A stretch of DNA of 64,000 bases from Leeia speluncae (GCF_020564625.1 NZ_JAJBZT010000007.1:149202-213201); one strand, 5' to 3'. Counted from the first letter of the stretch, positions 7,574 to 17,479 are shown. Translations and numbers: made by a program. The notes: generated by a model not told the origin, from the letters alone.

Positions 7574-10500
7574 ATGAATATTCCTTACCAGCCGCTAGAA
7601 AAAACAACGCATAAGCTATTGCTCACCGCCATTTTGGCTGTGTTATATGCATTATTAGGTGCCTTAGGATTAGCCTTGGCACTTGGGCCAAAATTAGTGA
7701 CTGCGATTTGGCCGCCGTCTGGTTTGGCCTTGGCTGCGTTTATTCTTTTTCGTTGGCAATCTATCCCCGGTGTACTGATAGGCAGCATGTGGTTAAACGT
7801 TAACTATATGCATGGCATGGGGATGGTGGGTTCTACTGCTTGGCAGGGCGCTTTTTTTATGGCAGCTGGTTCTGCTTTGCAAGCCTGCATCGCTGGGCTT
7901 GCTACTTCTAAACTCATCCACCAAGTGGTTGTTAGTCATCTCCTGAAGCGTTCTTTTCTATTTGTTGTCACGATCATAGTGTGCAGCCTAATTGCACCGA
8001 GCATCGGTACATTTGGCTTAATAAAAGCAGGTGTACTCAACCCTGCGGATCTATCTTATTTTTGGTATGTGTGGTGGGGTGGGGATTGCGCGGGTATTTT
8101 GGTATTTTCCCCCTTCATTTTATGGCTAGTCAGCCCTGATTTCCGAAAATCAAATAGTGAATGGCTTTCTTTCCTGATTATGTCGGTTGGTTTTGGTTTA
8201 ACGACCATGGCAGTGCTGGTGGTGGGTAGTTTGGAAAGAGAGAAGTGGGTGCAGTCTTTTCAATCTCGCAGCCAATTGCTTGCCGCTACACTACAAAACC
8301 ATATTGATTTGGTTTCTAAAGACCTGCAGTCCTTCCAATTATTGTTTTATAAAGCCGACATTCAAAATGAAGATTTTGTTCGTGTGGCGCAGCAATTAAA
8401 AAACAAGTCTCCCTTTGTGACAGGGTTTTATTATTTACCGCGCGTTTCTGAAGATCAGCAGCCTAATTTTGAAGATACTGTGCTGGGTGGGAAAGGGATA
8501 ACAGAACGAAATCTGGATGAAGCAATTTTGCCTGTGACCCCTCGGCTGGAGTACTTCCCATTACAGGTGAGTTATCCGCCGGTGGCAAACCGATTTAAAG
8601 GGGTTGATGAATCGGTCGATTGGTACAGAAATAAGGCGTTTGAATACGCAAGACGGACGGGCAAGATTGGATTAACGAATCTTGTGCCATCTCATCATCT
8701 ATTTATTGATAGAAGCGCTGCTACTCAGCAAGTAATGATTGCCTATATTCCTATCTTCTTTAATTCGATAAATGGAGATAACACGCCTTATTCAAATAAT
8801 ATTTTAGGAATGGTGGCGGCGGAAATTCGCCCGGATAAATTGCTGGATGAAGCATTAGAACTAACTCCAATTGATGCAGAGGTGGTGTTTGGGGATGTGG
8901 AAGCGCCAAGAACATCTATTATTGCTAGGCAGCTATTAGCTGACCCCGCGGCTGATGTGTTTGTAAAGAAAAATGGTGTTTATGCAAAACAAACCTTCTC
9001 TTTTGCTAACCAGCGCTGGAGCTTGGTCACTACACCGCGTGATACAGTGGTTAGCCATTTTAGCCTGTTGCAGGCAGGTATCTTGGCGTTTGGGGTGACC
9101 TTCTCGCTATTACTAGCGAGTTATATCTTCCTTAAGCGGGCAAGAGAGCGTGATTTATTGGTTATTAATGAAAGTCTTGAAAATCTGGTAGAAGAGCGCA
9201 CGGCTAGTTTGGCGAATGCCAATGTTCAATTAAAAAATGAAATTGATAGCGTGAAGTTGCTAACAGCAGAGTTAGAGGTAGCAAGAGAGCATGCAGATTC
9301 TGCAAATCATGCGAAGTCGATCTTCCTCGCTAACATGAGCCACGAAATTCGGACGCCGTTAAATTCGGTGATTGGCTATACACAGCTTTTACTAGAAGAT
9401 AAGTCGGTTAACCCAACGGTAAAAAATAAGCTAGAAACCATCTTAATTGCAGGGCAACGGTTGCTTCGGCTGATTAACGATATTCTAGATATTAGCAAAA
9501 TTGAATCTGGCAAAATCCAGTTGAAGTATTCCTCTTTTCATTTAAAAGAAGAATTACTCGAAACCATTGCATTATTCCAAGATAAAGCCGCCAAAAAAGA
9601 CCTGCAATTAGCGAGTGTCATTCATTTACCGAGTGATTTGACGGTGATTACAGACAAAACCAAGCTTAGCCAAATTGTGAGTAATCTACTGAGTAATGCG
9701 GTGAAGTATACCGATGAGGGTGGTATCCATTGTAGTGCCTACATGGATGAATCCGCTTTGGTTATCTTGGTGAAAGATACCGGGCCTGGGCTTTCTCCTG
9801 AAATGCAAGCACATTTATTTATGCCGTTTGTTCAAGGACTAGAAGGACTGAACAAAGGAGGCACAGGGCTTGGTTTATCGCTAAGTCGTGAGTTTGCTCA
9901 CGCGTTGGGTGGAGAATTGGTACTAGAAAATTTACCTGTTGGTGGGCTCATTGCGAAATTAACCTTGCCCTTAGTGAACTTGCAAGTACAACAAGTTAGC
10001 CAATCTGCCGGCATACAGTCTCCACTTCTTTTGCAGCAAAACATGCAGCTAAAGCCACAAACAAGTTGCCATGCTTTGGTGGTGGATGATGATGTACAAA
10101 GCTTAGATATTTTAAATGCGTTGCTGACCGCTTGTGGTTGTAACACTTATGTTGCAAAGCATGGTTTAGAAGCGTTAGATCAATTAGCAAATCATCCGAT
10201 TGATATCATCTTTTCAGACATCCGTATGCCAGAAATGGATGGCGTGACGATGATTCAACAGATTCGTAAAGACGCTAAATGGTCGGATATTCCGGCTATT
10301 GCCGTGACGGCATCTAGCTTATTAGCCGAGCATGAGTTTTTTATTCGACAAGGCTATAACGAGTTTGTCGGCAAGCCTTATGAATTTAAAACCATTTTAG
10401 CTTTACTATTAAAGTACCAATCTGATAAGTTTGAATTAGTCGATCATGCGGCAACGAACCCACTGCAAAATGATCCATTAACGAACGTTCAGTTGGCGCA

Positions 10501-10696
10501 ATTGCAGTTATTATTACAAGCGGCCGTATCAGAAGAGTATTCTAGTATTAGCAAGCAAATGAAGGATATTCGAATTAAATTTGAAGGTCATTCGTTCTTG
10601 GCTGAGATAGAAAAAGCATACAATGCATTAGATTTTGCCTTAATTAAAACATTAGTAAATGATGTAATTACACAGTCAACGAAGATGGATAACTAG
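7574..10696 (+). CDS. MASE1-CHASE hybrid sensor histidine kinase with receiver
   Basis: A 1040-aa inner-membrane sensor kinase. Residues about 10-190 form the multi-helix MASE1 sensor domain (AIWPPSGLALAAFILF and WYVWWGGDCAGILVFSPF are typical). A further helix follows near 195-215, then a periplasmic CHASE-like domain (about 225-430) and a helix near 495-520. The HisKA box ANMSHEIRTPLNSVIGY has its phospho-His near residue 592. The HATPase domain ends with GGTGLGLSLSREFAHALGG. The C-terminal receiver has DDD and DIRMPEMDG with the phospho-Asp near 883. The regulator gene starts one base after the stop, so the two form a phosphorelay pair that should control c-di-GMP turnover. The ligand is unknown. 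No strong ribosome binding site precedes the ATG. Confidence 0.9.
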   Translation: MNIPYQPLEKTTHKLLLTAILAVLYALLGALGLALALGPKLVTAIWPPSGLALAAFILFRWQSIPGVLIGSMWLNVNYMHGMGMVGSTAWQGAFFMAAGSALQACIAGLATSKLIHQVVVSHLLKRSFLFVVTIIVCSLIAPSIGTFGLIKAGVLNPADLSYFWYVWWGGDCAGILVFSPFILWLVSPDFRKSNSEWLSFLIMSVGFGLTTMAVLVVGSLEREKWVQSFQSRSQLLAATLQNHIDLVSKDLQSFQLLFYKADIQNEDFVRVAQQLKNKSPFVTGFYYLPRVSEDQQPNFEDTVLGGKGITERNLDEAILPVTPRLEYFPLQVSYPPVANRFKGVDESVDWYRNKAFEYARRTGKIGLTNLVPSHHLFIDRSAATQQVMIAYIPIFFNSINGDNTPYSNNILGMVAAEIRPDKLLDEALELTPIDAEVVFGDVEAPRTSIIARQLLADPAADVFVKKNGVYAKQTFSFANQRWSLVTTPRDTVVSHFSLLQAGILAFGVTFSLLLASYIFLKRARERDLLVINESLENLVEERTASLANANVQLKNEIDSVKLLTAELEVAREHADSANHAKSIFLANMSHEIRTPLNSVIGYTQLLLEDKSVNPTVKNKLETILIAGQRLLRLINDILDISKIESGKIQLKYSSFHLKEELLETIALFQDKAAKKDLQLASVIHLPSDLTVITDKTKLSQIVSNLLSNAVKYTDEGGIHCSAYMDESALVILVKDTGPGLSPEMQAHLFMPFVQGLEGLNKGGTGLGLSLSREFAHALGGELVLENLPVGGLIAKLTLPLVNLQVQQVSQSAGIQSPLLLQQNMQLKPQTSCHALVVDDDVQSLDILNALLTACGCNTYVAKHGLEALDQLANHPIDIIFSDIRMPEMDGVTMIQQIRKDAKWSDIPAIAVTASSLLAEHEFFIRQGYNEFVGKPYEFKTILALLLKYQSDKFELVDHAATNPLQNDPLTNVQLAQLQLLLQAAVSEEYSSISKQMKDIRIKFEGHSFLAEIEKAYNALDFALIKTLVNDVITQSTKMDN

Positions 10697-10697
10697 A

Positions 10698-12533
10698 ATG
10701 GATAATCCACATACCCAAAAGCCTAGAGTGTTGCTGGTTGATGATACACCGCAAAACTTGCACCTTTTAGGTGAGATGCTTTCTTCTTTAGATATTGAAA
10801 TCTTTGTGGCTAGTGATGGGCAGAAATGCCTAGATATTGCTGCAACTCATCATCCTGTGTTGATTTTGCTTGATGTCATGATGCCAAACATGGATGGTTT
10901 TGAGGTATGTCGGCGTTTAAAAGCGAACCCTGATACCGCTTCTATCCCTGTGATTTTTGTAACGGCAAAAACAGAAGATGTCGCAATTGGCTTTTCTGTT
11001 GGCGGGGCAGATTACATTACCAAGCCTGTTCGGCAAGAAGAGGTGTTGGCAAGAGTGTCTTACCAGCTAGACATGTACTTTTTGCAAAACAAGCTAACAC
11101 TTGCCAATGCCAATTTAGAGGAAAAAGTGAGAGAACGCACGGCTGAACTCACTTTACTCAACTTTCAGTTGCGAGAAGAAATTAACGAAAGGCGCTATCT
11201 GCAAGATAGGCTTAGCTACTTGGCTAGCCATGATTTTGTGACGAAAGCGCACAATGTGAGCGCGTTAAATAGCCACTGCAGCCATTTATTAGCCAAGGTG
11301 CAATTAAATCCGCAAATCGCTGCAGATTTTATCTTGCTGGATATTTCGCAGTTTAAATCGCTTAGCGAATCTTTTGGTTATGTCGCGGGGGATGAGGTCT
11401 TACGCCAATTTACCGATTTAGTCTCTGCCCAGTTAGACAAAGGAGATTTCTTCGCCAGAATTGGTGGGGATAAGTTTGGGATAGTTAGGGAAAGTTTTGT
11501 TGGCGATGGCTCGACAGTCTCTTCTGAAGTCTTTTTAAAAGGGCTGATAGAAACGATCAATGAGCATAAGTTCATTTGGAATAGCTACGTTATCAAGTTG
11601 CAGATTTCCAGTGCCATTGTTGGTTTTAGTACGGAGATTTTCTCATTTGATCATCTGATGCTGATTGCGGATGAAGTACTATTTGAGTGTAAGCGAGAAA
11701 AATCTGGTGTTTTAGTCTATACCCCAAAATCGAATGATGATGCGCAACATCGGCACCACTATGATTGGGCGGTTACAATATTAGATGCGCTAGAACATGA
11801 TCACTTCCGAGTGTATTTTCAGTGTCAATATCCTGTCAATGCCACACAAGCCAAATTACGTTTTGAGACGTTGGTTCGGATGTGGGATAACAAAAATAAC
11901 AGCTTAATTTTACCAGGTAACTTTATTAAATCTGCTGAACGCTTTATGCTGATTAGTGAATTAGACCGCTGGATGATTAAGCATGTGTTTGAATTCTTTA
12001 ATACGCATAGAGAGTTGATTCCTTCGATCGATAAAGTCTCCATCAATCTATCGGCGGTTTCTCTAAGAGAACCGCATCTTTGTGACTTTATTCTGAATCT
12101 TTTATTGTCTTACGATTTACCTGGCAGCATGTTTTGCTTTGAAATTACCGAGACAGAAGCCATTATCAATATTGCGAAAGCAAGAGGCTTAATGGAAAGG
12201 TTAAAAGAAGCCGGTTGTTACTTTGCATTAGATGATTTTGGTAGTGGTTTTGCGTCTTTCTCTTACCTGAAAGACTTGCCGTTTGACTATATTAAAATTG
12301 ATGGGGTGTTTATTCGTGAAATGGATACCGACCCAACTCAATTGGCGTTGGTTAAATCGATGGTGGAAATGGCTCATCGCTTAGATAAGCCAGTGGTGGC
12401 TGAATATGTAGAGAACACAACTGTGTTAGATCGTTTGTCTCAGTTAAATGTGGAGTGGGCACAAGGGTTTGCTTTACACAAACCAGAAGAGCTCACTGTT
12501 TTGGCGATCAATAACAAAATGGCGTCTTCGTAA
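10698..12533 (+). CDS. Response regulator REC-GGDEF-EAL, degenerate cyclase
   Basis: A 611-aa response regulator. Residues 8-125 are a receiver (LLVDDTPQN; phospho-Asp in LLDVMMPNMDG near 60; Lys in ITKPV). A short coiled coil leads to a GGDEF-type domain whose signature is GGDKF (near 255), so diguanylate cyclase activity is probably lost. The C-terminal EAL domain reads ETLVRMW in place of EAL, but the other catalytic motifs are kept: NLSA, ITETE, DDFGSG, KIDG, EYVE, and QGF. It is probably an active c-di-GMP phosphodiesterase switched by the upstream kinase; a pure binding role is the alternative. Gap to the kinase gene is 1 base, so expression is coupled. Confidence 0.9.
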   Translation: MDNPHTQKPRVLLVDDTPQNLHLLGEMLSSLDIEIFVASDGQKCLDIAATHHPVLILLDVMMPNMDGFEVCRRLKANPDTASIPVIFVTAKTEDVAIGFSVGGADYITKPVRQEEVLARVSYQLDMYFLQNKLTLANANLEEKVRERTAELTLLNFQLREEINERRYLQDRLSYLASHDFVTKAHNVSALNSHCSHLLAKVQLNPQIAADFILLDISQFKSLSESFGYVAGDEVLRQFTDLVSAQLDKGDFFARIGGDKFGIVRESFVGDGSTVSSEVFLKGLIETINEHKFIWNSYVIKLQISSAIVGFSTEIFSFDHLMLIADEVLFECKREKSGVLVYTPKSNDDAQHRHHYDWAVTILDALEHDHFRVYFQCQYPVNATQAKLRFETLVRMWDNKNNSLILPGNFIKSAERFMLISELDRWMIKHVFEFFNTHRELIPSIDKVSINLSAVSLREPHLCDFILNLLLSYDLPGSMFCFEITETEAIINIAKARGLMERLKEAGCYFALDDFGSGFASFSYLKDLPFDYIKIDGVFIREMDTDPTQLALVKSMVEMAHRLDKPVVAEYVENTTVLDRLSQLNVEWAQGFALHKPEELTVLAINNKMASS

Positions 12534-12566
12534 GTTTGTGTAAGGCATTATTTAACGTAGAGCGTT

Positions 12567-13718
12567 TTATTCGCTTCTTTTAATCGCGAGTGTATTCCAT
12601 ACTCCATGTTTAAATTGAAATACGCTTGCAGCCGCATGGTTAAGGTCACCCTTTGCATCAAATGAAATTTTGCCTGTGATTCCTTCAAACTGTATTGCGT
12701 GTAACGCTGGCAAGTATTGCTTTGGATTGGAGGAATTAGCTTGTTTCATCGCTGTGATGGCAGTCCAAGTGGCATCGTAGGCAAATGGTGAAAATTGCAG
12801 TACGCCATGACCAAACTTCGCCTTTAGCTTCTTATCAAAAGTAGCGCCTTTAGGCATGTATGATAGTGGTAATCCATAATTTAGCGCATAAACCCCTTCC
12901 GCTGCATGCCCTGACAACTTAACAAAGTTTTCGTTGGGTAAGTCACCAATATTTAAGAATGCCGCCTTTAAACCAAGATTACGAATCTGCTTTGCCATGG
13001 GGGCTGCTTGGTAATCTAGCCCAGCAAAAAAGATAAGATCTACTTTGGCTGCTTTACAACGTGTCAGTAAAGCGCTGAAGTCTGTTGCCTTATCGTTTGT
13101 AAACTCTCTAACGGCAATGTTTCCTTTGGACTTACCAATAAATTGCGCTACCGCATCGGCAAGCCCTTGCCCGTAAGCGGTTCTATCGTCGATCACCGCA
13201 ATTTTTTTGGCTTTTAGATCTTTAACGATAAAACTTCCCGCATAACGTCCGAGGGTTGCATCACTATTTAAAACTCTAAAGACGCTTTTAAATCCTTGGT
13301 TTGTTAAGGTTGGGTTGGTTGCAGAGGGCGATATCTGCGGAATGCCCGCACCTGCGTATAAACGAGAGGCGGGGATACTGGTACCAGAATTGTAATGGCC
13401 GATGACTACACTCACTTTTGCATCGATTAAACGCTGTGCCACCGTCGTCGCAGTTTTTGGGTCTGCAGCGTCGTCTTCTGCGATTAGTTTAAATTCGGTA
13501 ACTTTTCCATCTAGTTTTATCTTCTGTGCATTTGCTTCTTCAATAGCAAGCATGACGCCATGCATTACATCTTCGCCATTCGGGGCGGAAGGGCCTGTTA
13601 GTGGGGCTGCAAAACCAATTTTGACGACGTTTATTGGCGCTGCGTAAGCAAGAGACCCAAGGCTAGTAAAGCAAAATGTAACTAGCAAACAGGGTAATTT
13701 TTTTAATGAGGGGGACAT
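12567..13718 (-). CDS. Branched-chain amino acid-type ABC binding protein (LivK-like)
   Basis: A 383-aa periplasmic binding protein (type I, Leu/Ile/Val-binding family). It has a signal peptide ending near LAYAAP and the family start VVKIGFAAPLTGPSA followed by NGEDVMHGVMLAIEEAN. The later motif AVIDDRTAYGQGLADAV is also typical. Such proteins capture amino acids or related solutes for a LivHMGF importer, but no permease or ATPase gene is next to it. It ends 33 bases from the convergent REC-GGDEF-EAL gene. An orphan LivK-like protein can serve a remote transporter or act as ligand receptor for a sensor; neither is shown here. Confidence 0.85.
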   Translation of the reverse strand: MSPSLKKLPCLLVTFCFTSLGSLAYAAPINVVKIGFAAPLTGPSAPNGEDVMHGVMLAIEEANAQKIKLDGKVTEFKLIAEDDAADPKTATTVAQRLIDAKVSVVIGHYNSGTSIPASRLYAGAGIPQISPSATNPTLTNQGFKSVFRVLNSDATLGRYAGSFIVKDLKAKKIAVIDDRTAYGQGLADAVAQFIGKSKGNIAVREFTNDKATDFSALLTRCKAAKVDLIFFAGLDYQAAPMAKQIRNLGLKAAFLNIGDLPNENFVKLSGHAAEGVYALNYGLPLSYMPKGATFDKKLKAKFGHGVLQFSPFAYDATWTAITAMKQANSSNPKQYLPALHAIQFEGITGKISFDAKGDLNHAAASVFQFKHGVWNTLAIKRSE

Positions 13719-14191
13719 TGATCATTCCTTGTTTTACTTTTTTTGGGGCTAGCGAGTGTAAAGCATTTGTTTTTGCCTTGATTTAAAGATAGTTGAAAAA
13801 AAGACCTCTACCAATACAAGTCTTCTTATCTATCATGAATGTGACGATATTCACTTGTTGCGTACGCCATAATCAAAAGGATATTTTTACTAAGGTTCTC
13901 AGCGTTGACTAAGAGATGGAGCGCGCTAAGTTTCGTGGGATCGAAACATATCATCATTACAGACGTTACTTTTATGTATAAATGACTTTGCATTCACCTT
14001 AAAAATTTATCCAACTTCCTTAAAATTAACAAAGATTTAGAAATAGTTGTGTAGTGTTCTGTTATGCTAAGTTTGCGTAATAATGCACACAAATTTTCAA
14101 TCGATGTTGATAAGACATTGTGCAATTTTCCGTAAACTAACAAAAGCACAAAATAAACGACACCTCGACTACTTTCTATTGGTCTAACGAT
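13719..14191. other. Divergent promoter region, 473 bases
   Basis: This gap lies between the divergent LivK-like gene and the diguanylate cyclase gene. It is AT-rich and has no supportable ORF. It should hold promoters for both directions. I see no convincing operator palindrome or RNA gene. Confidence 0.45.
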
Positions 14192-16573
14192 ATGCCTAGA
14201 AGATTACACACCTTTCGAATTCGCTTGACGCTGATCATTGGTGGTCTTTCTATCTTAACAAGTATCTTGCTGGTGACACTCCTTAGTAATTTTGCTAAAC
14301 AACAAGTCGTTCGTGATAGCGGTCATACTCTAGAAGGTATGGCAAATTCGGTTTCGTATGCCATTACCGAAAATTTACGTGAACGAGCGCGGGAAGTTTT
14401 TTTACTGAGCAAAAGTAACTTATTGCGTGAAAATGAACTGACTTCGCCTAATGTAAAAGAAAGACTAGGCATCATTAAAAGCACCTACCGCTTTTATGAA
14501 TGGGTTGGGGTGACGGATATCAATGGCAACGTTTTGTCTGCTGCCAACGGGTTATTAGAAGGCAAAAGTGTGGCTGAACGGCCTTGGTTTAAAGCTGCCA
14601 AAACGCATCCCTATATTGGAGATGTTCACAAAGCTGTTTTACTCGCGAAATTACTCAATAAACCAAACACTGGTGAACCGCTCCGCTTTATTGATTTTGC
14701 TGCACCAATTAATCATCCTAACGGATCATTAAAAGGGGTGATTGGTGTGCACGCAGATTGGTCTTGGATTGGGTCTATTATTCAGGGGGCCATTGGTGCA
14801 GAAGCGAAAGCGAAAGATATTTCTATTCTTATTACAAACGCAGATGGTGAAATTTTGTACCCATTTGCTGCAATTGGTAAAGAAACCTTGCCTGCCTGGG
14901 TGAAAAGTCCAAACCGGATTAAGACTACCTACCAAGCTGATAATCAAACGTATTTATTGAGCCAAATTCCAATTAATACACTGAATGCTAGCAACTTAAG
15001 TTGGCGCGTTATTGTCCGTCAGCCCTTAGCAAAGGCGACAGAATCGATTACACAACTTAACCAACTGTTAATTATTGCAGGGATTCTCTCAACGCTCATC
15101 TTTATGGCGGTGATTTATCATTTTGTCTCACGCATTTCTAGGCCGTTAGAAAAACTGGCTGAAGCAGCCTTAGAAATAGGCAGCGGCAATGAAACCCCCC
15201 GTTTTGATATGCTAACCAAAACACTGGAAGTAGCTCATTTAGCCTCTGCGCTTCAAAATATGTCTGATTCTTTGCTAACAAAACAGCATGAGTTGGAAGC
15301 TAGCTACCATTCCTTAGAAATTAAGGTAGCCGAGCGAACGAAAGAATTAGCAGATCTCTATCATCTTGCTCCTGTTGGCTACCACACCCTAGACAGTAAG
15401 GGGTTAATCACCAAAATCAACGATCGAGAACTCAAGTTATTAGGATATGAACGTCATGAGGTTGAAGGGGTAAAGCCGTTTTCTGCGTTCATTCACCCCG
15501 CTAAGTTAGCAGAGTTCACGGATAAATTAGCTGTGTTAGAGGCAAAATTGGCGGTTGCCCCATTTGATACGCAATTAGTTGATCATCATGGGATCGTGCA
15601 TACGGTGCAGATTAGTGCTAATGCAGTATTTGATGAAAATGATGAATTGCTCGAGATTCATTCTGCTGTAATGGATGTGAGTGAAATTAAATCATTAGAA
15701 AAAGAACTCCGTAATCAAGAGGCACTTAGCCAAGCGATTGTTCATACCACTGGTGTTGGTGTGTTGCTATATCAAGAGAATGGAACGTGTATTCTAGCCA
15801 ACGAAGCTGCCGCGATGATGGTGGGGGCTACTCGCGAAGGCTTGTTGACGCAGAATTTCCATCAAATTAAATCGTGGAAAGAAACAGAGCTTTACACGCG
15901 TTCGTTAAAGGCTTTAGAAGGTGAGCCAAGCCAGTTTACTCTCAGTGTGCAAACCACATTTGGCAAACAAGTGGATGCATTAGCTAGTGTCATGTCTTTG
16001 CACCATCATTCAGATACCTTGTTACTGGTTGTTTTAAAAGACGTATCCGAATTAATGAAGGCGAATCGCGAACTAACCTTGCTAGCACGTAGAGATGCTT
16101 TAACCGGTATTCCAAATCGCTTAGCGTTAAACGAAAGAGTACGAGAAGAGTTCCTTCGCATGAAGAGAACCGGTATTCGATACTGTGTGTTGCTGTCGGA
16201 TGTCGATTTCTTTAAGAAAATAAATGACACCTACGGTCATGAAACAGGTGATGAAGTATTAAGAAGAATAGGGCAATTATTAAAGCAGTCTGTCAGAGAG
16301 TCTGACTTTGTGGCGAGATACGGCGGAGAAGAGTTTGTTATTCTTCTGCCTGATACCGCAACGAATGAAGCTTACCTGTTTGCTGAAAAACTACGTTTAG
16401 CAATCGCCAAGGCTGAAATGCCGGGGGCAGGTAAAGTGACTATGAGTTTTGGTTTAGTCACCGCTGATTTATCGAATGAAAATGAATATTTTGCATTGGG
16501 TCGGGCGGATGAGGCGTTGTATGAAGCCAAAGCGGGTGGTCGTAATAAAGTGGTGATTGGCCAATCTACTTAA
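14192..16573 (+). CDS. Membrane diguanylate cyclase, Cache-HAMP-PAS-PAS-GGDEF
   Basis: A 793-aa inner-membrane enzyme that makes c-di-GMP from two GTP. An N-terminal helix (about 10-32) is followed by a periplasmic dCache-type sensor (about 35-280, with WVGVTDINGNVLSAANG and AERPWFKAA). A second helix near 290-310 and a HAMP segment (ISRPLEKLAEAALEIGSG) come next. Two PAS domains follow (about 395-510 and 520-625). The GGDEF domain begins at RRDALTGIPNR and has the intact signature GGEEF near 711. Five residues ahead is RESD, the RxxD inhibitory I-site, so product feedback is expected. It is a single gene with a terminator behind it. Cache ligands are usually small molecules; this one is unknown. 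Confidence 0.92.
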   Translation: MPRRLHTFRIRLTLIIGGLSILTSILLVTLLSNFAKQQVVRDSGHTLEGMANSVSYAITENLRERAREVFLLSKSNLLRENELTSPNVKERLGIIKSTYRFYEWVGVTDINGNVLSAANGLLEGKSVAERPWFKAAKTHPYIGDVHKAVLLAKLLNKPNTGEPLRFIDFAAPINHPNGSLKGVIGVHADWSWIGSIIQGAIGAEAKAKDISILITNADGEILYPFAAIGKETLPAWVKSPNRIKTTYQADNQTYLLSQIPINTLNASNLSWRVIVRQPLAKATESITQLNQLLIIAGILSTLIFMAVIYHFVSRISRPLEKLAEAALEIGSGNETPRFDMLTKTLEVAHLASALQNMSDSLLTKQHELEASYHSLEIKVAERTKELADLYHLAPVGYHTLDSKGLITKINDRELKLLGYERHEVEGVKPFSAFIHPAKLAEFTDKLAVLEAKLAVAPFDTQLVDHHGIVHTVQISANAVFDENDELLEIHSAVMDVSEIKSLEKELRNQEALSQAIVHTTGVGVLLYQENGTCILANEAAAMMVGATREGLLTQNFHQIKSWKETELYTRSLKALEGEPSQFTLSVQTTFGKQVDALASVMSLHHHSDTLLLVVLKDVSELMKANRELTLLARRDALTGIPNRLALNERVREEFLRMKRTGIRYCVLLSDVDFFKKINDTYGHETGDEVLRRIGQLLKQSVRESDFVARYGGEEFVILLPDTATNEAYLFAEKLRLAIAKAEMPGAGKVTMSFGLVTADLSNENEYFALGRADEALYEAKAGGRNKVVIGQST

Positions 16574-16582
16574 TATTCTCCA

Positions 16583-16631
16583 AAAAAATGGCCTTATTTA
16601 ACCAATAAACAGTTAGTGAAGGCCATTTTTT
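16583..16631. terminator. Bidirectional terminator
   Basis: Arms AAAAAATGGCCTT (16583-16595) and AAGGCCATTTTTT (16619-16631) are perfectly complementary and flanked by A and T runs. The hairpin separates the convergent cyclase gene and the DUF411 gene. The loop is rather long (23 bases). Confidence 0.75.
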
Positions 16632-16644
16632 CTAGATTTTTAAA

Positions 16645-17073
16645 TCAATACTTGCCATATAGTTTTGGCATGACAGATTTTGCATTTATCTCAAACACCG
16701 CTAATGTCCCTGGCTTTTCAACGCCCATTCCGGGGCTATTTGCAGGCATACCTGGGACGGTGATGCCAGTGATACTTGGCTTATCTTTTAGCATCTTTTG
16801 GATGGCTTTAACTGGTACATGTCCTTCCACAATATAGTTACCAATTTTCATGGTGTGGCAACTCGCCTCGTTTGTTTTCACGCCGAGTTGGTTTTTTAAT
16901 TGGGCCATATCGTTACGATTAACGGCTGTAACAGTAAAGCCATGTTGCTGCAAATATGCGATATAAGCCTCACAACAACCACAGTATGGATCTTTGTAGA
17001 CGGTAGCGTTAATTGCAGAAAAGGCAGATGTGCTAATCAATAGCGCGGCAACAAAGCTAAGTGCTTTTTTCAT
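16645..17073 (-). CDS. DUF411 exported metal-binding protein
   Basis: A 142-aa protein with a signal peptide (KKALSFVAALLISTSAFSA) and a DUF411 domain (COG3019). The DUF411 core shows VYKDPYCGCCEAYIAYLQQ with a CGCC cluster, then NEASCHTMKIGNYIVEGHVP with Cys and His, and the conserved end GMPANSPGMGV. Members often sit in copper or other heavy-metal loci and resemble thioredoxin-fold proteins, but no activity is established. Its upstream neighbour on the same strand is a small Met/Cys-rich exported protein 46 bases away, so a shared role with metal ions in the periplasm is a fair inference. Confidence 0.8.
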   Translation of the reverse strand: MKKALSFVAALLISTSAFSAINATVYKDPYCGCCEAYIAYLQQHGFTVTAVNRNDMAQLKNQLGVKTNEASCHTMKIGNYIVEGHVPVKAIQKMLKDKPSITGITVPGMPANSPGMGVEKPGTLAVFEINAKSVMPKLYGKY

Positions 17074-17119
17074 GATGGTTCCTTAACAAGTTAAATAACA
17101 AGCGGTTGAAGCGAGTTAT

Positions 17120-17479
17120 TTAGATGCAAGGAGGCTTAATGGGGGGGCTTGCGGGAATGCCGATAAGCGTAGAATGAAGTGCTGGTTGAAAAACTAAATG
17201 GCCAATCCACTCTTTTTCCAAAAGGTTGGATAAATTGGGATGAATCATGGTGTTTACTTGTAATGCCGCACATTGTGTTAAGCAATCTTTATCAGACAGG
17301 CCCTGATCGCATGAACTAGCATGATCAAGTGGTATGACCATGCCCATGCCCATGCCCATGCAATCTGCGCTTGTGATACTGCTAGATTGCTGGTGTAAGT
17401 TTTGTGTGCCTTTTGCAAATGCACTAGGTACGGTTACACAGAAAAATAGCAGTAATAGAGAAAGAAAAAACTTTTTCAT
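17120..17479 (-). CDS. Small exported Met/Cys/His-containing protein
   Basis: I do not recognise this 119-aa protein by family. It has a clear signal peptide (KKFFLSLLLLFFCVTVPSAFA). The mature part holds DCMGMGMGM, several further Cys (SSCDQG, KDCLTQC) and a C-terminal PPIKPPCI. Such clusters of Met, Cys and His suggest periplasmic metal binding, similar to CzcI/DUF2946-type proteins, though the match is only in style. It is upstream of and probably cotranscribed with the DUF411 gene. I choose the ATG at 17479; a TTG two codons earlier is less likely. Confidence 0.6.
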   Translation of the reverse strand: MKKFFLSLLLLFFCVTVPSAFAKGTQNLHQQSSSITSADCMGMGMGMVIPLDHASSCDQGLSDKDCLTQCAALQVNTMIHPNLSNLLEKEWIGHLVFQPALHSTLIGIPASPPIKPPCI

